A DNA stretch of 64,000 bases from Marinobacter aromaticivorans (lineage in GTDB: Bacteria; Pseudomonadota; Gammaproteobacteria; Pseudomonadales; Oleiphilaceae): NCBI RefSeq assembly GCF_002806975.1, contig NZ_NIHD01000001.1:496001-560000 (forward strand). Reading direction: 5' to 3'. Position numbers and translations under genes: made by a program. The notes beneath the pieces are model-generated. The model searched no databases and had not been told where the DNA came from. It saw only the letters and a list, made by a program, of their open reading frames with translations. Positions 49,074 through 59,188 of this stretch are shown here, piece after piece; position 1 is the first letter of the stretch, and each line of letters opens with the position of its first letter.

Positions 49074-49958
49074 TCAGATCTCTTTCCGGGCCTGTAAATG
49101 CGGCAATTCGCTATGGCGAACCTGAACGTTGCTGCTTTGCTTGCCAAAATGCTTGCCCAGCTGTTCGCATACATAGACTGAGCGGTGCTGGCCGCCAGTG
49201 CAGCCAATGGAGATCGTCATGTAGCTGCGGTTACTGTCGGCAAACGAGGGGATCCAGGTTTCCAGAAAGGCGATAAGGTCATTCACCATTCTGCGGCTTG
49301 CCGGCTCTTTTTCGAGAAACTCGATAACCGGCTGGTCTGTGCCGGTAAACTTCCGCAGGCTGGTATCCCAGTAGGGGTTGGGCAGGCAGCGCACATCGAA
49401 TACAAAATCGGAATCCAGCGGCACGCCGTGCTTGAAGCCGAACGACTGGAACAGAAGCGCCAGCTCCTGATCCTTGCGGCCGGCAATACGCTGCTTCACC
49501 ATATCCCGAAGCTCGTACATCGACAGCCCTTTGGTGTTGATGTACAGATCAGCCAGCTTGGACAGTGGTTCCAACAGATCTTTCTCGCTGGCGATGGCCT
49601 CCCTGAGTGAGGTTTTGCTGTTACTGAGCGGATGTTTGCGGCGCGTAGCGTGAAATCTCTGCAGCAGTGACTGCTCGTCGGCATCCAGATAAATGATTTC
49701 CACCTGGATATCTGCCTTTCGCAGCTTGCGGTATATTTCTTCAAAATTGGCCAGTTCGGCAGACAGGTTACGGGCATCTATGCTCACCGCCATCTTGTCG
49801 AGCCGCCCCGGCGCACTCTGGTCAGCCGCCTCCCGCGTCAGGGGGAACAGAAGCCCGATAGGCAGGTTATCAATGCAGTAAAACCCCAGGTCTTCCAGTA
49901 CGTGAAGGGCGGTACTCTTGCCGGATCCGGACCGGCCACTGACGATGATCAGCTTCAT
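49074..49958 (-). CDS. rapZ: RNase adapter protein RapZ
   Basis: 294-residue P-loop protein. Walker A is GRSGSGKSTALHVLEDLGFY. The C-terminal segment TISIGCTGGQHRSVYVCEQL is the RNA- and metabolite-binding domain. In E. coli it directs RNase E to the small RNA GlmZ; in pseudomonads that target is not established. ATG 49958 was chosen; the frame is open 27 codons further upstream without a likely start. Confidence 0.94.
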   Translation of the reverse strand: MKLIIVSGRSGSGKSTALHVLEDLGFYCIDNLPIGLLFPLTREAADQSAPGRLDKMAVSIDARNLSAELANFEEIYRKLRKADIQVEIIYLDADEQSLLQRFHATRRKHPLSNSKTSLREAIASEKDLLEPLSKLADLYINTKGLSMYELRDMVKQRIAGRKDQELALLFQSFGFKHGVPLDSDFVFDVRCLPNPYWDTSLRKFTGTDQPVIEFLEKEPASRRMVNDLIAFLETWIPSFADSNRSYMTISIGCTGGQHRSVYVCEQLGKHFGKQSSNVQVRHSELPHLQARKEI

Positions 49959-49987
49959 GGTGAAACAGCCTGTTGCCAGAGTGGGTG

Positions 49988-50458
49988 TCAGCCGCTTGCG
50001 GCGGTCATACTTCGGTAAAGCGCTTGCGCATCCTCGCACTGCCGGAGGCGGTCGCAGAACGAACGTTCGTTGAATTTTTCAGCCAGCTGGCTCAGTAACT
50101 CAAGGTGCTCACTGGTGGCTTCTTTCGGGACAACAAGTGCAAATACCAGATCCACCGGCTGATTGTCTATCGCGTCGAACTCTACCGCCTCTTCCAGCGT
50201 CATCAGTACGCCAATAACCCGTTCAAGCCCTTCCAGGCGACAGTGTGGAATAGCAATTCCCTGGCCGATTCCGGTGCTGCCGAGCCGCTCCCGTGCAATC
50301 AGGTTATTGAAGATCTGGTTTTCGCTGACAGTCTGGTAATGCTCCCGGATCTGCTCGGCAATGAACTCCAGAGCCCGCTTTTTGCTTGACGCTGGCACCT
50401 TGCACAGCGTGAGTTCCGGTGCAAGGATGTTGTCTATTGTCAGGGTTGTGTCGCTCAT
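49988..50458 (-). CDS. ptsN: Nitrogen-PTS EIIA component PtsN
   Basis: 156 residues. The phosphorylated histidine is His72 in GIAIPHCRLEG. The preceding NLIARERLGSTGIGQG is typical of EIIA-Ntr. The protein ends the nitrogen phosphorelay and regulates potassium and sigma-54-related functions in other bacteria. It lies downstream of hpf and upstream of rapZ. Confidence 0.95.
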   Translation of the reverse strand: MSDTTLTIDNILAPELTLCKVPASSKKRALEFIAEQIREHYQTVSENQIFNNLIARERLGSTGIGQGIAIPHCRLEGLERVIGVLMTLEEAVEFDAIDNQPVDLVFALVVPKEATSEHLELLSQLAEKFNERSFCDRLRQCEDAQALYRSMTAASG

Positions 50459-50542
50459 GAATCGACCGTGCTTCCGTTAAAAAAGCTGCGACACGTCGCC
50501 CGTGCCGCAGCCTGATTAGATGACATGCCTGAAAACAGTCGC

Positions 50543-50851
50543 CTAGCGGGCGATGTTTCCCTGCATCCTGTCCACATTCTTCTCTTTATGCTTGATGATC
50601 TGTCGGTCAAGCTTGTCCACGAGGCCATCGATAGCCGCGTACATGTCTTCATTTTCCGCCTTTGCGTGAATCTCACCACCCACCACGTGAAGTGTAGCAT
50701 CCGCGATCTGACGAACTTTATCCACTTCCAGAGTGACCTGACAGTTACTGATGTGGTCGAAGTGCCGTTCCAGTCTCTCGAATTTTTCGGACACATAGTC
50801 CTTCAGGGCGGGAGTCAGTTCTACGTGATGGCCTGAAATGTTGAGTTGCAT
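50543..50851 (-). CDS. hpf: Ribosome hibernation promoting factor, short form
   Basis: 102-residue protein that binds the 30S decoding region in stationary phase. MQLNISGHHVELTPALKDYV and FERLERHFDHISNCQVTLEV are standard. It lacks the C-terminal dimerisation domain of long HPF. The gene is immediately downstream of rpoN, the common gammaproteobacterial position. Confidence 0.94.
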   Translation of the reverse strand: MQLNISGHHVELTPALKDYVSEKFERLERHFDHISNCQVTLEVDKVRQIADATLHVVGGEIHAKAENEDMYAAIDGLVDKLDRQIIKHKEKNVDRMQGNIAR

Positions 50852-50952
50852 AGACGTCTCCTGTTGTCATCCGTTCCGGCTGCATCAGCCGGCCTGAGTG
50901 CTGACGCATGACTGCGCCCGCGAATTTCATGTATAGCTGAACAGCCTGTGTT

Positions 50953-52479
50953 TCAAACCAGGCGCTTACGCTCGTTCGAGGGCGGAATGTGCATCGCCTC
51001 GCGGTATTTTGCAACCGTGCGCCGCGCCACTTTGATTCCCTGTTCCCCCAGCATGGCCGCAATCTTGCTGTCACTCAATGGCTTTCTGGGCGTTTCTGCC
51101 GCCACCAGTTTTTTGATCATGGCGCGGATAGCCGTTGAGGAGCATTCGCCGCCTTCGTCGGTGCTTACATGGCTGGAAAAAAAGTACTTCAGCTCAAAAA
51201 TGCCCCTGGGTGTGTGCATGTATTTCTGCGTGGTTACACGGGAAATGGTGGATTCGTGCATTTCCACAAGCTGCGCAATGTCCGAGAGAATCAACGGCTT
51301 CATCGCCTCTTCCCCGTGGTCAAGAAAACCCTGCTGGTATTCCACAATACGGGTTGCAACCTTCAGCAGTGTCTCATTGCGGCTCTGCAGGCTCTTGATA
51401 AACCACTTGGCTTCCTGAAGCTGGTCCCGTAAATAGGTGTTGTCAGCGCTGCTGTCGGCCCGCCTTATTAATGAAGCATAGCTGGCATTGACGCGAATGC
51501 GCGGGGCAATTTCCGGGTTGAGCTCCACACGCCAGCGGCCATTATGTTTGCGCACGATCACGTCGGGTATCACGTAATCCGGTTCGGTGCGATCAATGAT
51601 ATCGCCCGGTTGCGGGTTGAGCCCGGTAATCAGCGCAAGCACATGCCGGAGCTGGTCCTCTTTCAGGCGGCTGCGGCGCAACAGCTGGGCATAATCACGG
51701 TTGCCCAGCAGGTTTATGTAGTGGGTAATAACAAGCCGGGCCTGCGCCAGCCAGGGGGTTTCCGGCGGCAGCTGGTTGAGCTGGATCAGCAGGCAATCCT
51801 GAAGGTCCCGGGCAAACACCCCGGGCGGATCAAAATGCTGTAACCGCCGCAACACGGCCTCTACTTCGTCCAGTTCCAGGGGGTCTTCATCAGAATCGTC
51901 TGCCAGCCCGGCGTAGATGTCTTCAACGGGGCTGGTCAGGTAGCCACGCTCATCCACGGCATCCAGCAACGCGTGGGCAATGGCCTGGTCACGTTCGCTC
52001 AGGGGGGTGAGGTTCAGTTGCCATTCGAGATGATCACGCAGGGTTTCGCTGGGCGAATTGCGGGTCTCGAAATCGTGATCGCTTTCGTCGTCGTTGCGCG
52101 TGGCAGGAGCCGGGGCAGACTGGTAAACGTCTTCCCAGGCGGTATCAACCGGCAGATCGTCAGGCAGAGTGTCGGGAATTTCGTTTTCAGACTGCCAGTC
52201 CGGGCCGTTTTCATTTTCGTCCCAGTCGGCAGCAGAAGAATCCGTGACTGTATCTGCAGAGGTCTCGTCTGGCGCAGTGTCCTGATTCTGCTCGGCGTCT
52301 GGTGTTGCCGATTCTGCCTGGTCGTCCTCGGCAGTTTCCAGCAGAGGGTTGGAGTCGAGCGCCTCCTGGATTTCCTGTTGAAGGTCGAGGGTCGATAACT
52401 GCAGAAGCCTGATCGCCTGTTGCAGCTGGGGCGTCATTGTCAGGCTCTGACCCAGCTTTAATTGTAATGAGGCTTTCAT
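50953..52479 (-). CDS. rpoN: RNA polymerase sigma-54 factor
   Basis: 508 residues. Region I is glutamine- and leucine-rich ([20 protein letters not shown]). An acidic linker follows at residues 55-135. The core-binding and helix-turn-helix parts come next, and the RpoN box [14 protein letters not shown] is near the C-terminus. ATG 52479 ([11 protein letters not shown]) has better Shine-Dalgarno spacing than ATG 52485. It lies between lptB and hpf. Confidence 0.97.
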   Translation of the reverse strand: MKASLQLKLGQSLTMTPQLQQAIRLLQLSTLDLQQEIQEALDSNPLLETAEDDQAESATPDAEQNQDTAPDETSADTVTDSSAADWDENENGPDWQSENEIPDTLPDDLPVDTAWEDVYQSAPAPATRNDDESDHDFETRNSPSETLRDHLEWQLNLTPLSERDQAIAHALLDAVDERGYLTSPVEDIYAGLADDSDEDPLELDEVEAVLRRLQHFDPPGVFARDLQDCLLIQLNQLPPETPWLAQARLVITHYINLLGNRDYAQLLRRSRLKEDQLRHVLALITGLNPQPGDIIDRTEPDYVIPDVIVRKHNGRWRVELNPEIAPRIRVNASYASLIRRADSSADNTYLRDQLQEAKWFIKSLQSRNETLLKVATRIVEYQQGFLDHGEEAMKPLILSDIAQLVEMHESTISRVTTQKYMHTPRGIFELKYFFSSHVSTDEGGECSSTAIRAMIKKLVAAETPRKPLSDSKIAAMLGEQGIKVARRTVAKYREAMHIPPSNERKRLV

Positions 52480-52557
52480 AACCATCGCTCAGGATCCGTC
52501 ATTCATACCTGCTTTGAGTTGCTTGCGTCGGCCAAAAAATCTTTATATGCCGGCTAC

Positions 52558-52618
52558 TTGCTGACAATCAGCAATAGCCTAGCAAGTTCTTTGCCGAGTT
52601 TACTTGCTCCGGGTCAGC
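52558..52618. repeat. Small nested inverted repeats upstream of rpoN
   Basis: The perfect dyad TTGCTGA-CAA-TCAGCAA is at 52558-52574. A little further, AGCAAGT and ACTTGCT form a second pair (about 52581-52608), and TTGCT/AGCAA recurs near 52604-52620. They lie in the 190-bp gap between lptB and rpoN, where an rpoN promoter or message stability element could lie. Confidence 0.5.
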
Positions 52619-52670
52619 AAAACAATCGCGCGGGTAGCCGGGCGGCTCGAAAACCGGCTGTGGCGAGTGG

Positions 52671-53396
52671 TTACATGTGAAACTCATTGCCAAGATACAC
52701 CTCTTTGACCTGCTGGTTGGCAAGAATGAGTTCCGGCTTCCCGGACGCGATAATGTGCCCGCCGGATACGATGTAGGCGTTCTCGCAGATATCCAGGGTT
52801 TCGCGTACGTTGTGATCGGTAATCAGCACGCCAATGCCCTTGTCCCGCAGATGGCGGATAATCTGTTTGATATCACTGACAGAAATAGGATCTACGCCGG
52901 CAAACGGCTCGTCCAGCAGAATAAAAGCCGGCTCCATCGCCAGGGCCCGGGCTATTTCCACCCGCCGCCGTTCACCGCCGGAGAGCGCCATACCCATGCT
53001 GTCCCTTATATGGGTAATGTGAAACTCTTCCAGCAGTTGCTCGAGTTTTTTCAGGCGCTCCGCACGGCTCAGGTTCTTGCGGGTTTCCAGAATCGCCATG
53101 ATGTTATCCCGCACCGAGAGCTTGCGGAACACAGAGGCTTCCTGCGGCAGGTAACCTATGCCTTTGCGGGCGCGGCCATGCATGGGAAGCGACGTGATGT
53201 CCTGGCTGTCGATGGTTACGCGGCCGTTATCTGCATTGACCAGCCCTACAATCATGTAAAAGCAGGTTGTTTTGCCGGCCCCGTTTGGCCCGAGCAGGCC
53301 GACGATTTCACCACTGCGGATTTCCAGCGAGACATCAATAACCACTTTTTTCTGCTTGTAGCTTTTCGCCAGGTTGCTCGCTCTGAGAACTGCCAT
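52671..53396 (-). CDS. lptB: LPS export ABC transporter ATPase LptB
   Basis: 241 residues. Walker A is [15 protein letters not shown], the ABC signature [15 protein letters not shown] and Walker [14 protein letters not shown]. It powers extraction of lipopolysaccharide from the inner membrane with LptF and LptG, whose genes are not in this window. It follows lptA, with 27 bp between. Confidence 0.97.
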   Translation of the reverse strand: MAVLRASNLAKSYKQKKVVIDVSLEIRSGEIVGLLGPNGAGKTTCFYMIVGLVNADNGRVTIDSQDITSLPMHGRARKGIGYLPQEASVFRKLSVRDNIMAILETRKNLSRAERLKKLEQLLEEFHITHIRDSMGMALSGGERRRVEIARALAMEPAFILLDEPFAGVDPISVSDIKQIIRHLRDKGIGVLITDHNVRETLDICENAYIVSGGHIIASGKPELILANQQVKEVYLGNEFHM

Positions 53397-53423
53397 CGGA
53401 TTCCTGTGTGCTGTAATCAGCTG

Positions 53424-53951
53424 TTATTTGGAGGAGGTGCCACGGGGCTGGATAACCATTTCCACCCGGCCTGTGCCGTCACCGGTATCTTTGCCGCCTT
53501 CCGCCGTAACCACCCGTTGTTCGGTGTCGTAATGAATGATATCGCCGCGGAACACGTTACCATTCTGCTCAATCACCGCGTCCCGTTCAAAGGTGAGCTG
53601 TTTGTCCGTTGCCGACCAGGTAATATTCCGGGCTTTGGCATCGGTCTCACCTTCGCCGCTGGTAACCGGCTGTTGATAGTGGGCAGGGGAGCCGGTGGCT
53701 TCAATGCGGCTGAGGCCGTCGGCGCTCCGGTACAGAACCACCTTGTCTGCCGTCAGCCGCGTTTTCCCCTGCACCAGTTCTACCGAACCTGTATAGGTGG
53801 CAATGCCCTGGCCGTCGTCCAGGCGAGCGCTGTCGGCGCCGACCGTTATGGGTATGTCGGAGTCCAGATCAAAAGCCAGAGCCTGGCCGCCGGAGCCGGC
53901 AGCCAGAATCAGGGCCAGTACCCTGGGAATCATGTTATCTGACGGTTTCAT
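53424..53951 (-). CDS. lptA: LPS transport periplasmic protein LptA
   Basis: 175 residues with a signal peptide ending in AGSGGQALA. The OstA/LptA jellyroll strands include ATYTGSVELVQGKTRLTADK and FRGDIIHYDTEQRVVTAEGG. The protein forms the bridge across the periplasm. ATG 53951 is preceded by AAGGA five bases upstream, better than ATG 53933, and overlaps lptC by 17 bp. Confidence 0.93.
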   Translation of the reverse strand: MKPSDNMIPRVLALILAAGSGGQALAFDLDSDIPITVGADSARLDDGQGIATYTGSVELVQGKTRLTADKVVLYRSADGLSRIEATGSPAHYQQPVTSGEGETDAKARNITWSATDKQLTFERDAVIEQNGNVFRGDIIHYDTEQRVVTAEGGKDTGDGTGRVEMVIQPRGTSSK

Positions 53952-54561
53952 AGCGTCCTTCTACCTGGGAGTTAAGTTCCAGAATGCGGTCGTCGATCCA
54001 TGCTTTCATGCCCTTTGCCCGGGTTGTACCAACACTGTCGGTAATTTCCACCCGGTCATCGGTGTATACCGTACCCTTGTTGTTGTCGAGGGTCAGGCTT
54101 TCGGTCTTCAGCGTTGCTTCCCGTTCACCAATGGTTCGCACCACCCGGACATTACCGGTGAGGTAAAGCAGGTCGTCATCCTGTTGCAGGCTGCCGTTCT
54201 CGGCATTGAGAATCCACGGCCCCTCGCCGGTGTCGCTGAACAGTTCTGCCCGGGGTGATTGCATATTGGCAATATTGCCTTCTTCGAACTGTTCGATGCG
54301 CGGGCTGGTAAAAACAATCTTGCGCTGGCCGTTTTCATCGTAAGACGTGTAGCGGCCATTGACTACAAAGCCGTCCGGCTCTGCATCCCCCCGCAGTTGC
54401 CTGGCATCGCTGTAACTGGTAACGGCCGGCTCGTTGCTCTGCCACAGCAGGAACAGGGTGGCGGCGACAGTAACAGCCAGTGCCAGCATGCGAACCCGGG
54501 GTTTGTTTGTAAGCGTCAGCGTCGATACCCAGCTGCTTTTTGTACTTTCCGCCATGGTCAT
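53935..54561 (-). CDS. lptC: LPS export protein LptC
   Basis: 208-residue bitopic inner-membrane protein. A single N-terminal helix (VRMLALAVTVAATLFLLW) is followed by a periplasmic jellyroll (FVVNGRYTSYDENGQRKIVF, GNVRVVRTIGEREATLKTES). It receives lipopolysaccharide from LptBFG and hands it to LptA. The start overlaps the kdsC stop (ATGA). Confidence 0.92.
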   Translation of the reverse strand: MTMAESTKSSWVSTLTLTNKPRVRMLALAVTVAATLFLLWQSNEPAVTSYSDARQLRGDAEPDGFVVNGRYTSYDENGQRKIVFTSPRIEQFEEGNIANMQSPRAELFSDTGEGPWILNAENGSLQQDDDLLYLTGNVRVVRTIGEREATLKTESLTLDNNKGTVYTDDRVEITDSVGTTRAKGMKAWIDDRILELNSQVEGRYETVR

Positions 54562-55133
54562 GGCTCCAGGTAGGGCATCAGCGTGGCGTTCAGGTGGCCG
54601 CCGGCGGTCAGCAGCAGGTCGCACAACTCGCGCACCGCGCCGGCGCCGCCGCTGGCCCGTGTGCAGTAATCAGCATGCTTGTGCACCAGCCAGTATCCGT
54701 TGGGAACCGTAACCCCGAGGCCTGCGTAGCGAATGGCGGGTAAGTCGGGCAGATCATCGCCCATGTAGGCGATGGCGTCCGGCGCAACACCCAGTGTGCT
54801 GACCAGTTCCTGGAGGGCAACTTTCTTGTCTTCCCGCCCTTGCATCAGATGCGGGATTTTAAGGTCTTTCATGCGTTTTTCAGTCAGCGGCGAATTGCGC
54901 CCGGTAATGACCGCCACGGTGATTCCCGCTGCCATAATCTGCTTCAGCCCAAGCCCGTCCAGAATATTGAAGCCTTTCAGTTCATCACCCAGGGCGCTGA
55001 AGTAGATTTTGCCATCGCTCATAATGCCGTCGACATCCAGGGCCACGAGTTTGATGCGCGCGGCTTTTGCCAGCAACACTTCTGGCCAGGTATCTGCCAA
55101 AGGGCTGCGTAACCCGGCCTTTACATCCGCCAT
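54558..55133 (-). CDS. kdsC: 3-deoxy-D-manno-octulosonate 8-phosphate phosphatase
   Basis: HAD-type phosphatase making free Kdo; 191 residues. The nucleophile motif is ALDVDGIMSDGKI near residue 33, followed by VITGRNSPLTEKR and YMGDDLPDLPAI. The start is ATG 55133. It is coupled to lptC and follows kdsD by 47 bp. Confidence 0.95.
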   Translation of the reverse strand: MADVKAGLRSPLADTWPEVLLAKAARIKLVALDVDGIMSDGKIYFSALGDELKGFNILDGLGLKQIMAAGITVAVITGRNSPLTEKRMKDLKIPHLMQGREDKKVALQELVSTLGVAPDAIAYMGDDLPDLPAIRYAGLGVTVPNGYWLVHKHADYCTRASGGAGAVRELCDLLLTAGGHLNATLMPYLEP

Positions 55134-55180
55134 AAGATCATTCTTCCTGTCACCCCGTGTATCGCACCCTGGACCGCACC

Positions 55181-56161
55181 TTATATCACTCCGGCGCGAA
55201 GCAGATCATGCATGTTGATGGCGCCAACCAGGGCGTTGTTATGATCAACCACCGGGAGTGCGCTGATTTTTAGGCCTTCCATCACGTTGAGGGCTTCTGC
55301 TGCCAGCTGGTCCGGTTGAATGGATCGGCCATTGCGGGTCATGACATCCCTTATGGGGGTATTATGCACATCAATGGACTTGTCCATGGTGCGGCGCAGG
55401 TCACCGTCTGTGAAAATGCCGGTCATGGTGCCACTGGCGTCCACCACCGTGGTCATACCCAGCCCCTTGCGTGATATCTCCAGCAGGGCACCACTGAGGG
55501 GCGTATCTTCTTTTACAATGGGGATGCGCTCACCGGTGTGCATGATATCCGAGACCCGCAGCAGCAACCTGCGCCCCAGGCTGCCGCCGGGATGGGAAAA
55601 TGCAAAGTCTTCTGCGCTGAAGCCCCGGGCTTCCAGCAGGGCCACTGCCAGGGCGTCACCCATAACCAGAGTTGCCGTGGTGCTCGAGGTGGGTGCAAGG
55701 CCCAGCGGGCAGGCCTCGGTTTCAACGCTCACATCGAGATTGGCCGTGGCTTCTTTTGCCAGTGTGGACGCGGGATTGCCGGTCATACTGATCAGCGGTG
55801 CACCCATGCGTTTTATAAGGGGCAGAATGGTGACCACCTCGCTGGTGTTGCCGCTGTTCGAAATCGCAATAACCACATCCTGGCTGGTGATCATGCCCAT
55901 ATCGCCATGGCTGGCTTCCCCCGGGTGAACAAAAAAGGAGGGGGTTCCGGTGCTGGCAAGTGTGGCGGCAATCTTGTGGCCTATGTGGCCGGATTTGCCC
56001 ATGCCGGTTACTACAACCCGGCCCTTGCATGCCATGATAACCTCACAGGCACGTATAAAATGATGGTCGATACGGCCTTCCAGGGCACTGATTGCGTCAC
56101 GTTCAATGCGAATGGCCTGAAGAGCGGAGGTTTGGAAGTCGTATGCTTTGTGTTCAGTCAT
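55181..56161 (-). CDS. kdsD: Arabinose-5-phosphate isomerase
   Basis: Makes arabinose 5-phosphate, the precursor of Kdo; 326 residues. A SIS domain (VVVTGMGKSGHIGHKIAATL, HGDMGMITSQDVVIAISNSG) is followed by two CBS modules (HTGERIPIVKEDTPLSGALL, TRNGRSIQPDQLAAEALNVM). It heads the kdsD-kdsC-lptC-lptA-lptB-rpoN run and diverges from mlaF. Confidence 0.95.
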   Translation of the reverse strand: MTEHKAYDFQTSALQAIRIERDAISALEGRIDHHFIRACEVIMACKGRVVVTGMGKSGHIGHKIAATLASTGTPSFFVHPGEASHGDMGMITSQDVVIAISNSGNTSEVVTILPLIKRMGAPLISMTGNPASTLAKEATANLDVSVETEACPLGLAPTSSTTATLVMGDALAVALLEARGFSAEDFAFSHPGGSLGRRLLLRVSDIMHTGERIPIVKEDTPLSGALLEISRKGLGMTTVVDASGTMTGIFTDGDLRRTMDKSIDVHNTPIRDVMTRNGRSIQPDQLAAEALNVMEGLKISALPVVDHNNALVGAINMHDLLRAGVI

Positions 56162-56332
56162 TGGGCAGAGAGCCTGTTTTCTCGCTGTAGATTGCTGTGT
56201 AAAAAGACGGGATTGCCATCAGGTGAGGGGAGTATATCATTTCCCGCCAGCACAGCAGTCTGGTTACGGCAAGTTAAGCACAGTGATCGTTGAAACTGAT
56301 CATTGCTATCAATTCATTTTGGGAACCTTTGA

Positions 56333-56361
56333 TTGAGCTTCAGGGCTCCTTGGCATAATGT
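56333..56361 (+). promoter_or_regulatory. Possible promoter for the mla operon
   Basis: TTGAGC (56333-56338) and TAATGT (56356-56361) are 17 bp apart; CATAAT two bases earlier is an alternative -10. It lies about 70 bp before mlaF in the divergent kdsD/mlaF gap, which otherwise shows no clear structure. Confidence 0.4.
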
Positions 56362-56428
56362 AGCCGCTCTCTGGAAGCCAAGTGCCAGACGATGAAAGCT
56401 TGAGGCTGTGGGCTTAAAGGTAAGGACT

Positions 56429-57241
56429 ATGGGTTTGCGCTCGTACATTTCGTTGAAGGATGTTGTATTTTCCCGTTCCGGGCGTCGTATTTTTAACGGT
56501 GTCACCATGGATATTCCCCGCGGGAAAATTACCGCCGTCATGGGGCCCAGTGGCAGCGGGAAAACCACGTTACTGCGGCTGATTGGTGGTCAGCTGAAGC
56601 CGGACTCCGGCAGTATACTGGTGGATGGTCATTCAGTTCCGGATCTGCGCCGCAAGGAGCTTTATTCCCTGCGGGAAAAAATGGGCATGCTGTTCCAGAG
56701 TGGTGCTCTGTTTACTGATCTGAGCGTCTACGAGAACGTTGCTTTCCCCATGCGAGTGCACACCAAACTGCCGGAAGACATGATTCGTGACATCGTGCTG
56801 ATGAAACTCGAGGCTGTTGGCCTGCGTGGCGCCCGCAAACTGATGCCATCGGAGCTTTCCGGCGGCATGAACCGGCGTGTCGCCCTGGCCCGCAGTATTG
56901 CGCTGGATCCGGAACTGATCATGTACGATGAGCCCTTTGCCGGGCAGGATCCGATAGGTATGGGTGTGCTGGTGAAACTGATTCGTGACCTCAACAGTTC
57001 CATGGGGCTGACCAGTGTTCTGGTGTCCCACGATGTTAAAGAATCCCTGAGCATCTGCCATTACGCCTGCATCATCGCAGACGGCAAAGTGATCGGCACG
57101 GGTACGCCCGCCGAATTGCAGGATCATCCTTCCGAGCAGGTACAGCAGTTTCTGCAGGGGCTCCCGGATGGGCCTGTGCCATTCCATTATCCGTCCTCCA
57201 GGGCCGGCGAGGACTTCGGGCTTGCGGGAGACGCCTCATGA
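56429..57241 (+). CDS. mlaF: Phospholipid transport ATP-binding protein MlaF
   Basis: 270-residue ABC ATPase of the Mla system, which keeps phospholipids out of the outer leaflet. Walker A is [17 protein letters not shown], the signature [15 protein letters not shown] and Walker [17 protein letters not shown] 56429 is preceded by AAAGG eight bases away; the upstream GTG adds seven non-conserved residues. It overlaps mlaE by ATGA. Confidence 0.96.
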   Translation: MGLRSYISLKDVVFSRSGRRIFNGVTMDIPRGKITAVMGPSGSGKTTLLRLIGGQLKPDSGSILVDGHSVPDLRRKELYSLREKMGMLFQSGALFTDLSVYENVAFPMRVHTKLPEDMIRDIVLMKLEAVGLRGARKLMPSELSGGMNRRVALARSIALDPELIMYDEPFAGQDPIGMGVLVKLIRDLNSSMGLTSVLVSHDVKESLSICHYACIIADGKVIGTGTPAELQDHPSEQVQQFLQGLPDGPVPFHYPSSRAGEDFGLAGDAS

Positions 57242-58020
57242 TCGACAGAATTGCCTCCCTCGGGCGCACCGGGATAGATCTGGTTCTGTCCTTCGGCCGC
57301 GCCGGTCGCTTCCTGGCGGGTGTGCTGTCCGGTGTTCCGCGCCCGGTAACCGGTTTCCCTCTGTTAATGAAGCAGCTGTACTCGGTTGGTGTACTATCGC
57401 TGGCGATTATCGTGGTTTCCGGGTTGTTCATTGGCATGGTTCTGGGCCTTCAGGGCTACACCATTCTCAGTGATTTTGGCTCCGAGGCCGCTATCGGGCA
57501 GATGATCGCCCTGACTCTGGTGCGCGAGCTTGGGCCCGTTGTGACCGCACTGCTGTTTGCCGGGCGTGCAGGCTCGGCTTTGACTGCCGAAATTGGCCTG
57601 ATGAAGGCAACCGAGCAGCTCTCCAGCATGGAAATGATGGGTGTGGACCCCCTGCGCCGGGTTATTGCCCCCAGACTCTGGGCCGGCTTTATAGCCATGC
57701 CGGTGCTGGCTGTTATCTTTTCCATGGTGGGTATCTGGGGCGGTATGCTGGTAGGCGTGGAATGGCTCGGGGTTTTTGAAGGTTCCTACTGGGGCAATAT
57801 GCAGGCCTCCGTGGATTTCCGGGACGACGTGATAAACGGCGTAATCAAGAGCGTGGTCTTCGGTTTTGTCTGTGCCTGGATCGCGGTTTATCAGGGTTAT
57901 GACTGTGTCCCTACCTCTGCAGGCATCAGCTCGGCCACCACAAAAACAGTGGTGTACTCTTCGCTGGCTGTACTGGGGCTGGATTTTGTGTTGACTGCCG
58001 TAATGTTCGGCAACTTCTGA
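57238..58020 (+). CDS. mlaE: Phospholipid transport permease MlaE
   Basis: 260-residue membrane permease with an interfacial helix and five membrane helices. Typical stretches are [40 protein letters not shown] and [20 protein letters not shown]. The C-terminal [20 protein letters not shown] is also conserved. It pairs with MlaF, MlaD and MlaB in the inner membrane. Confidence 0.96.
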   Translation: MIDRIASLGRTGIDLVLSFGRAGRFLAGVLSGVPRPVTGFPLLMKQLYSVGVLSLAIIVVSGLFIGMVLGLQGYTILSDFGSEAAIGQMIALTLVRELGPVVTALLFAGRAGSALTAEIGLMKATEQLSSMEMMGVDPLRRVIAPRLWAGFIAMPVLAVIFSMVGIWGGMLVGVEWLGVFEGSYWGNMQASVDFRDDVINGVIKSVVFGFVCAWIAVYQGYDCVPTSAGISSATTKTVVYSSLAVLGLDFVLTAVMFGNF

Positions 58021-58054
58021 TTAACGATTGGCGAAATAATACCGGGAGCCGGAA

Positions 58055-58504
58055 ATGAACCAAAGAACGACGGATATTACAGTTGGCCTGTTTATGCTTG
58101 CCGGGTTGGCTGCGCTGCTGTTTCTGGCGCTGCAGGTAAGCGGGCTGTCGCCGAAATCCGCCGAGAGCACCTACGTTGTTTATGCGGATTTTAACGATAC
58201 CGGGGGGCTTACTCCCCGTGGCAGGGTGTCCATGGCCGGTGTCACCATAGGCAGTATTGATTCCATCCGCCTGAACAAGGAAACCTTTCAGGCCCGTGTT
58301 GCCATGTCAATTCATTCCGACGTGGACAACATACCTGCAGACAGCGCCGCAGTGATACGTACATCCGGCCTGCTGGGTGAGCAGTATATTGATATATCCA
58401 TTGGTGGAGAAATGGAATCCCTGAAACCGGGCGATACCTTCTATTCCACCCAGTCCGCCATGAACATTGAGCGGCTGATCAGTAATTTCGCTTCTGGCAA
58501 GTAA
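58055..58504 (+). CDS. mlaD: Phospholipid transport substrate-binding protein MlaD
   Basis: 149-residue MCE protein with a single N-terminal helix (ITVGLFMLAGLAALLFLALQ). The MCE core includes YADFNDTGGLTPRGRVSMAG and ADSAAVIRTSGLLGEQYIDI. It forms the hexameric ring on MlaE. It is slightly shorter than E. coli MlaD (183) because the C-terminal tail is short. A good GGAG precedes the ATG. Confidence 0.94.
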   Translation: MNQRTTDITVGLFMLAGLAALLFLALQVSGLSPKSAESTYVVYADFNDTGGLTPRGRVSMAGVTIGSIDSIRLNKETFQARVAMSIHSDVDNIPADSAAVIRTSGLLGEQYIDISIGGEMESLKPGDTFYSTQSAMNIERLISNFASGK

Positions 58505-58534
58505 GCCAGCGGCAAACGGAACAGGAGAAGCCAG

Positions 58535-59188
58535 ATGAGCGCATTAACGCAGCGATTGTTTCTTGCCCTGGTAGTAATGGCCCTGAGCGTGACCTCCGTT
58601 CAGGCGGGCGAGGCAGAAGATCTGCAACGGTACGTTGATGATAATACCCAGCGGCTGGTAGACAGGCTCAATGCCGAGCGTGGGCTGTATGAGCGTGATC
58701 CGGAGGCCTTCTACCGGAAAATGGACGAGGCCCTGGAAGGTTTCGTCGACTTTCGCCGCATTGCAGCCCGGGTCATGGGCCGCTATGCCCGCCAGACAAC
58801 CCCTGAACAGCGGGACGAGTTTGTGGTCAGGTTCAAGCGCAGCCTGTTTGACAGCTACGCCCAGGCGTTGGTCAGCGCCGACGATTTCACCATCAGGGTT
58901 AACGATGCCACGATAAATCCCCGGGATGACAACCGCGCCTCCGTAACCATGGAAGTGATTACCGCAACGGGCAACCGCCATTCCGTCACCTATTCCATGT
59001 ACCGCAAGGAAGACAGTGACTGGATGATGGAAAACATAATTGTTGAAGGTGTGAATATAGGTCTGTCCTTCCGGGACCGCTTTGCCCAGGAAATGGAAGC
59101 CAACCGCGGGCAGATCCAGGCGGTGATTGACGGGTGGAGCGACGCTGTGAAATCCCTCAATCTGGAAGATGAACTAAATAAATCATGA
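58535..59188 (+). CDS. mlaC: Periplasmic phospholipid-binding protein MlaC
   Basis: 217 residues. The signal peptide (LFLALVVMALSVTSVQAG) is followed by the Tol_Tol_Ttg2 domain: FVDFRRIAARVMGRYARQTT and RKEDSDWMMENIIVEGVNIG. It shuttles phospholipid between the outer-membrane MlaA complex and MlaD. mlaA is not in the window. It overlaps mlaB by ATGA. Confidence 0.94.
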   Translation: MSALTQRLFLALVVMALSVTSVQAGEAEDLQRYVDDNTQRLVDRLNAERGLYERDPEAFYRKMDEALEGFVDFRRIAARVMGRYARQTTPEQRDEFVVRFKRSLFDSYAQALVSADDFTIRVNDATINPRDDNRASVTMEVITATGNRHSVTYSMYRKEDSDWMMENIIVEGVNIGLSFRDRFAQEMEANRGQIQAVIDGWSDAVKSLNLEDELNKS

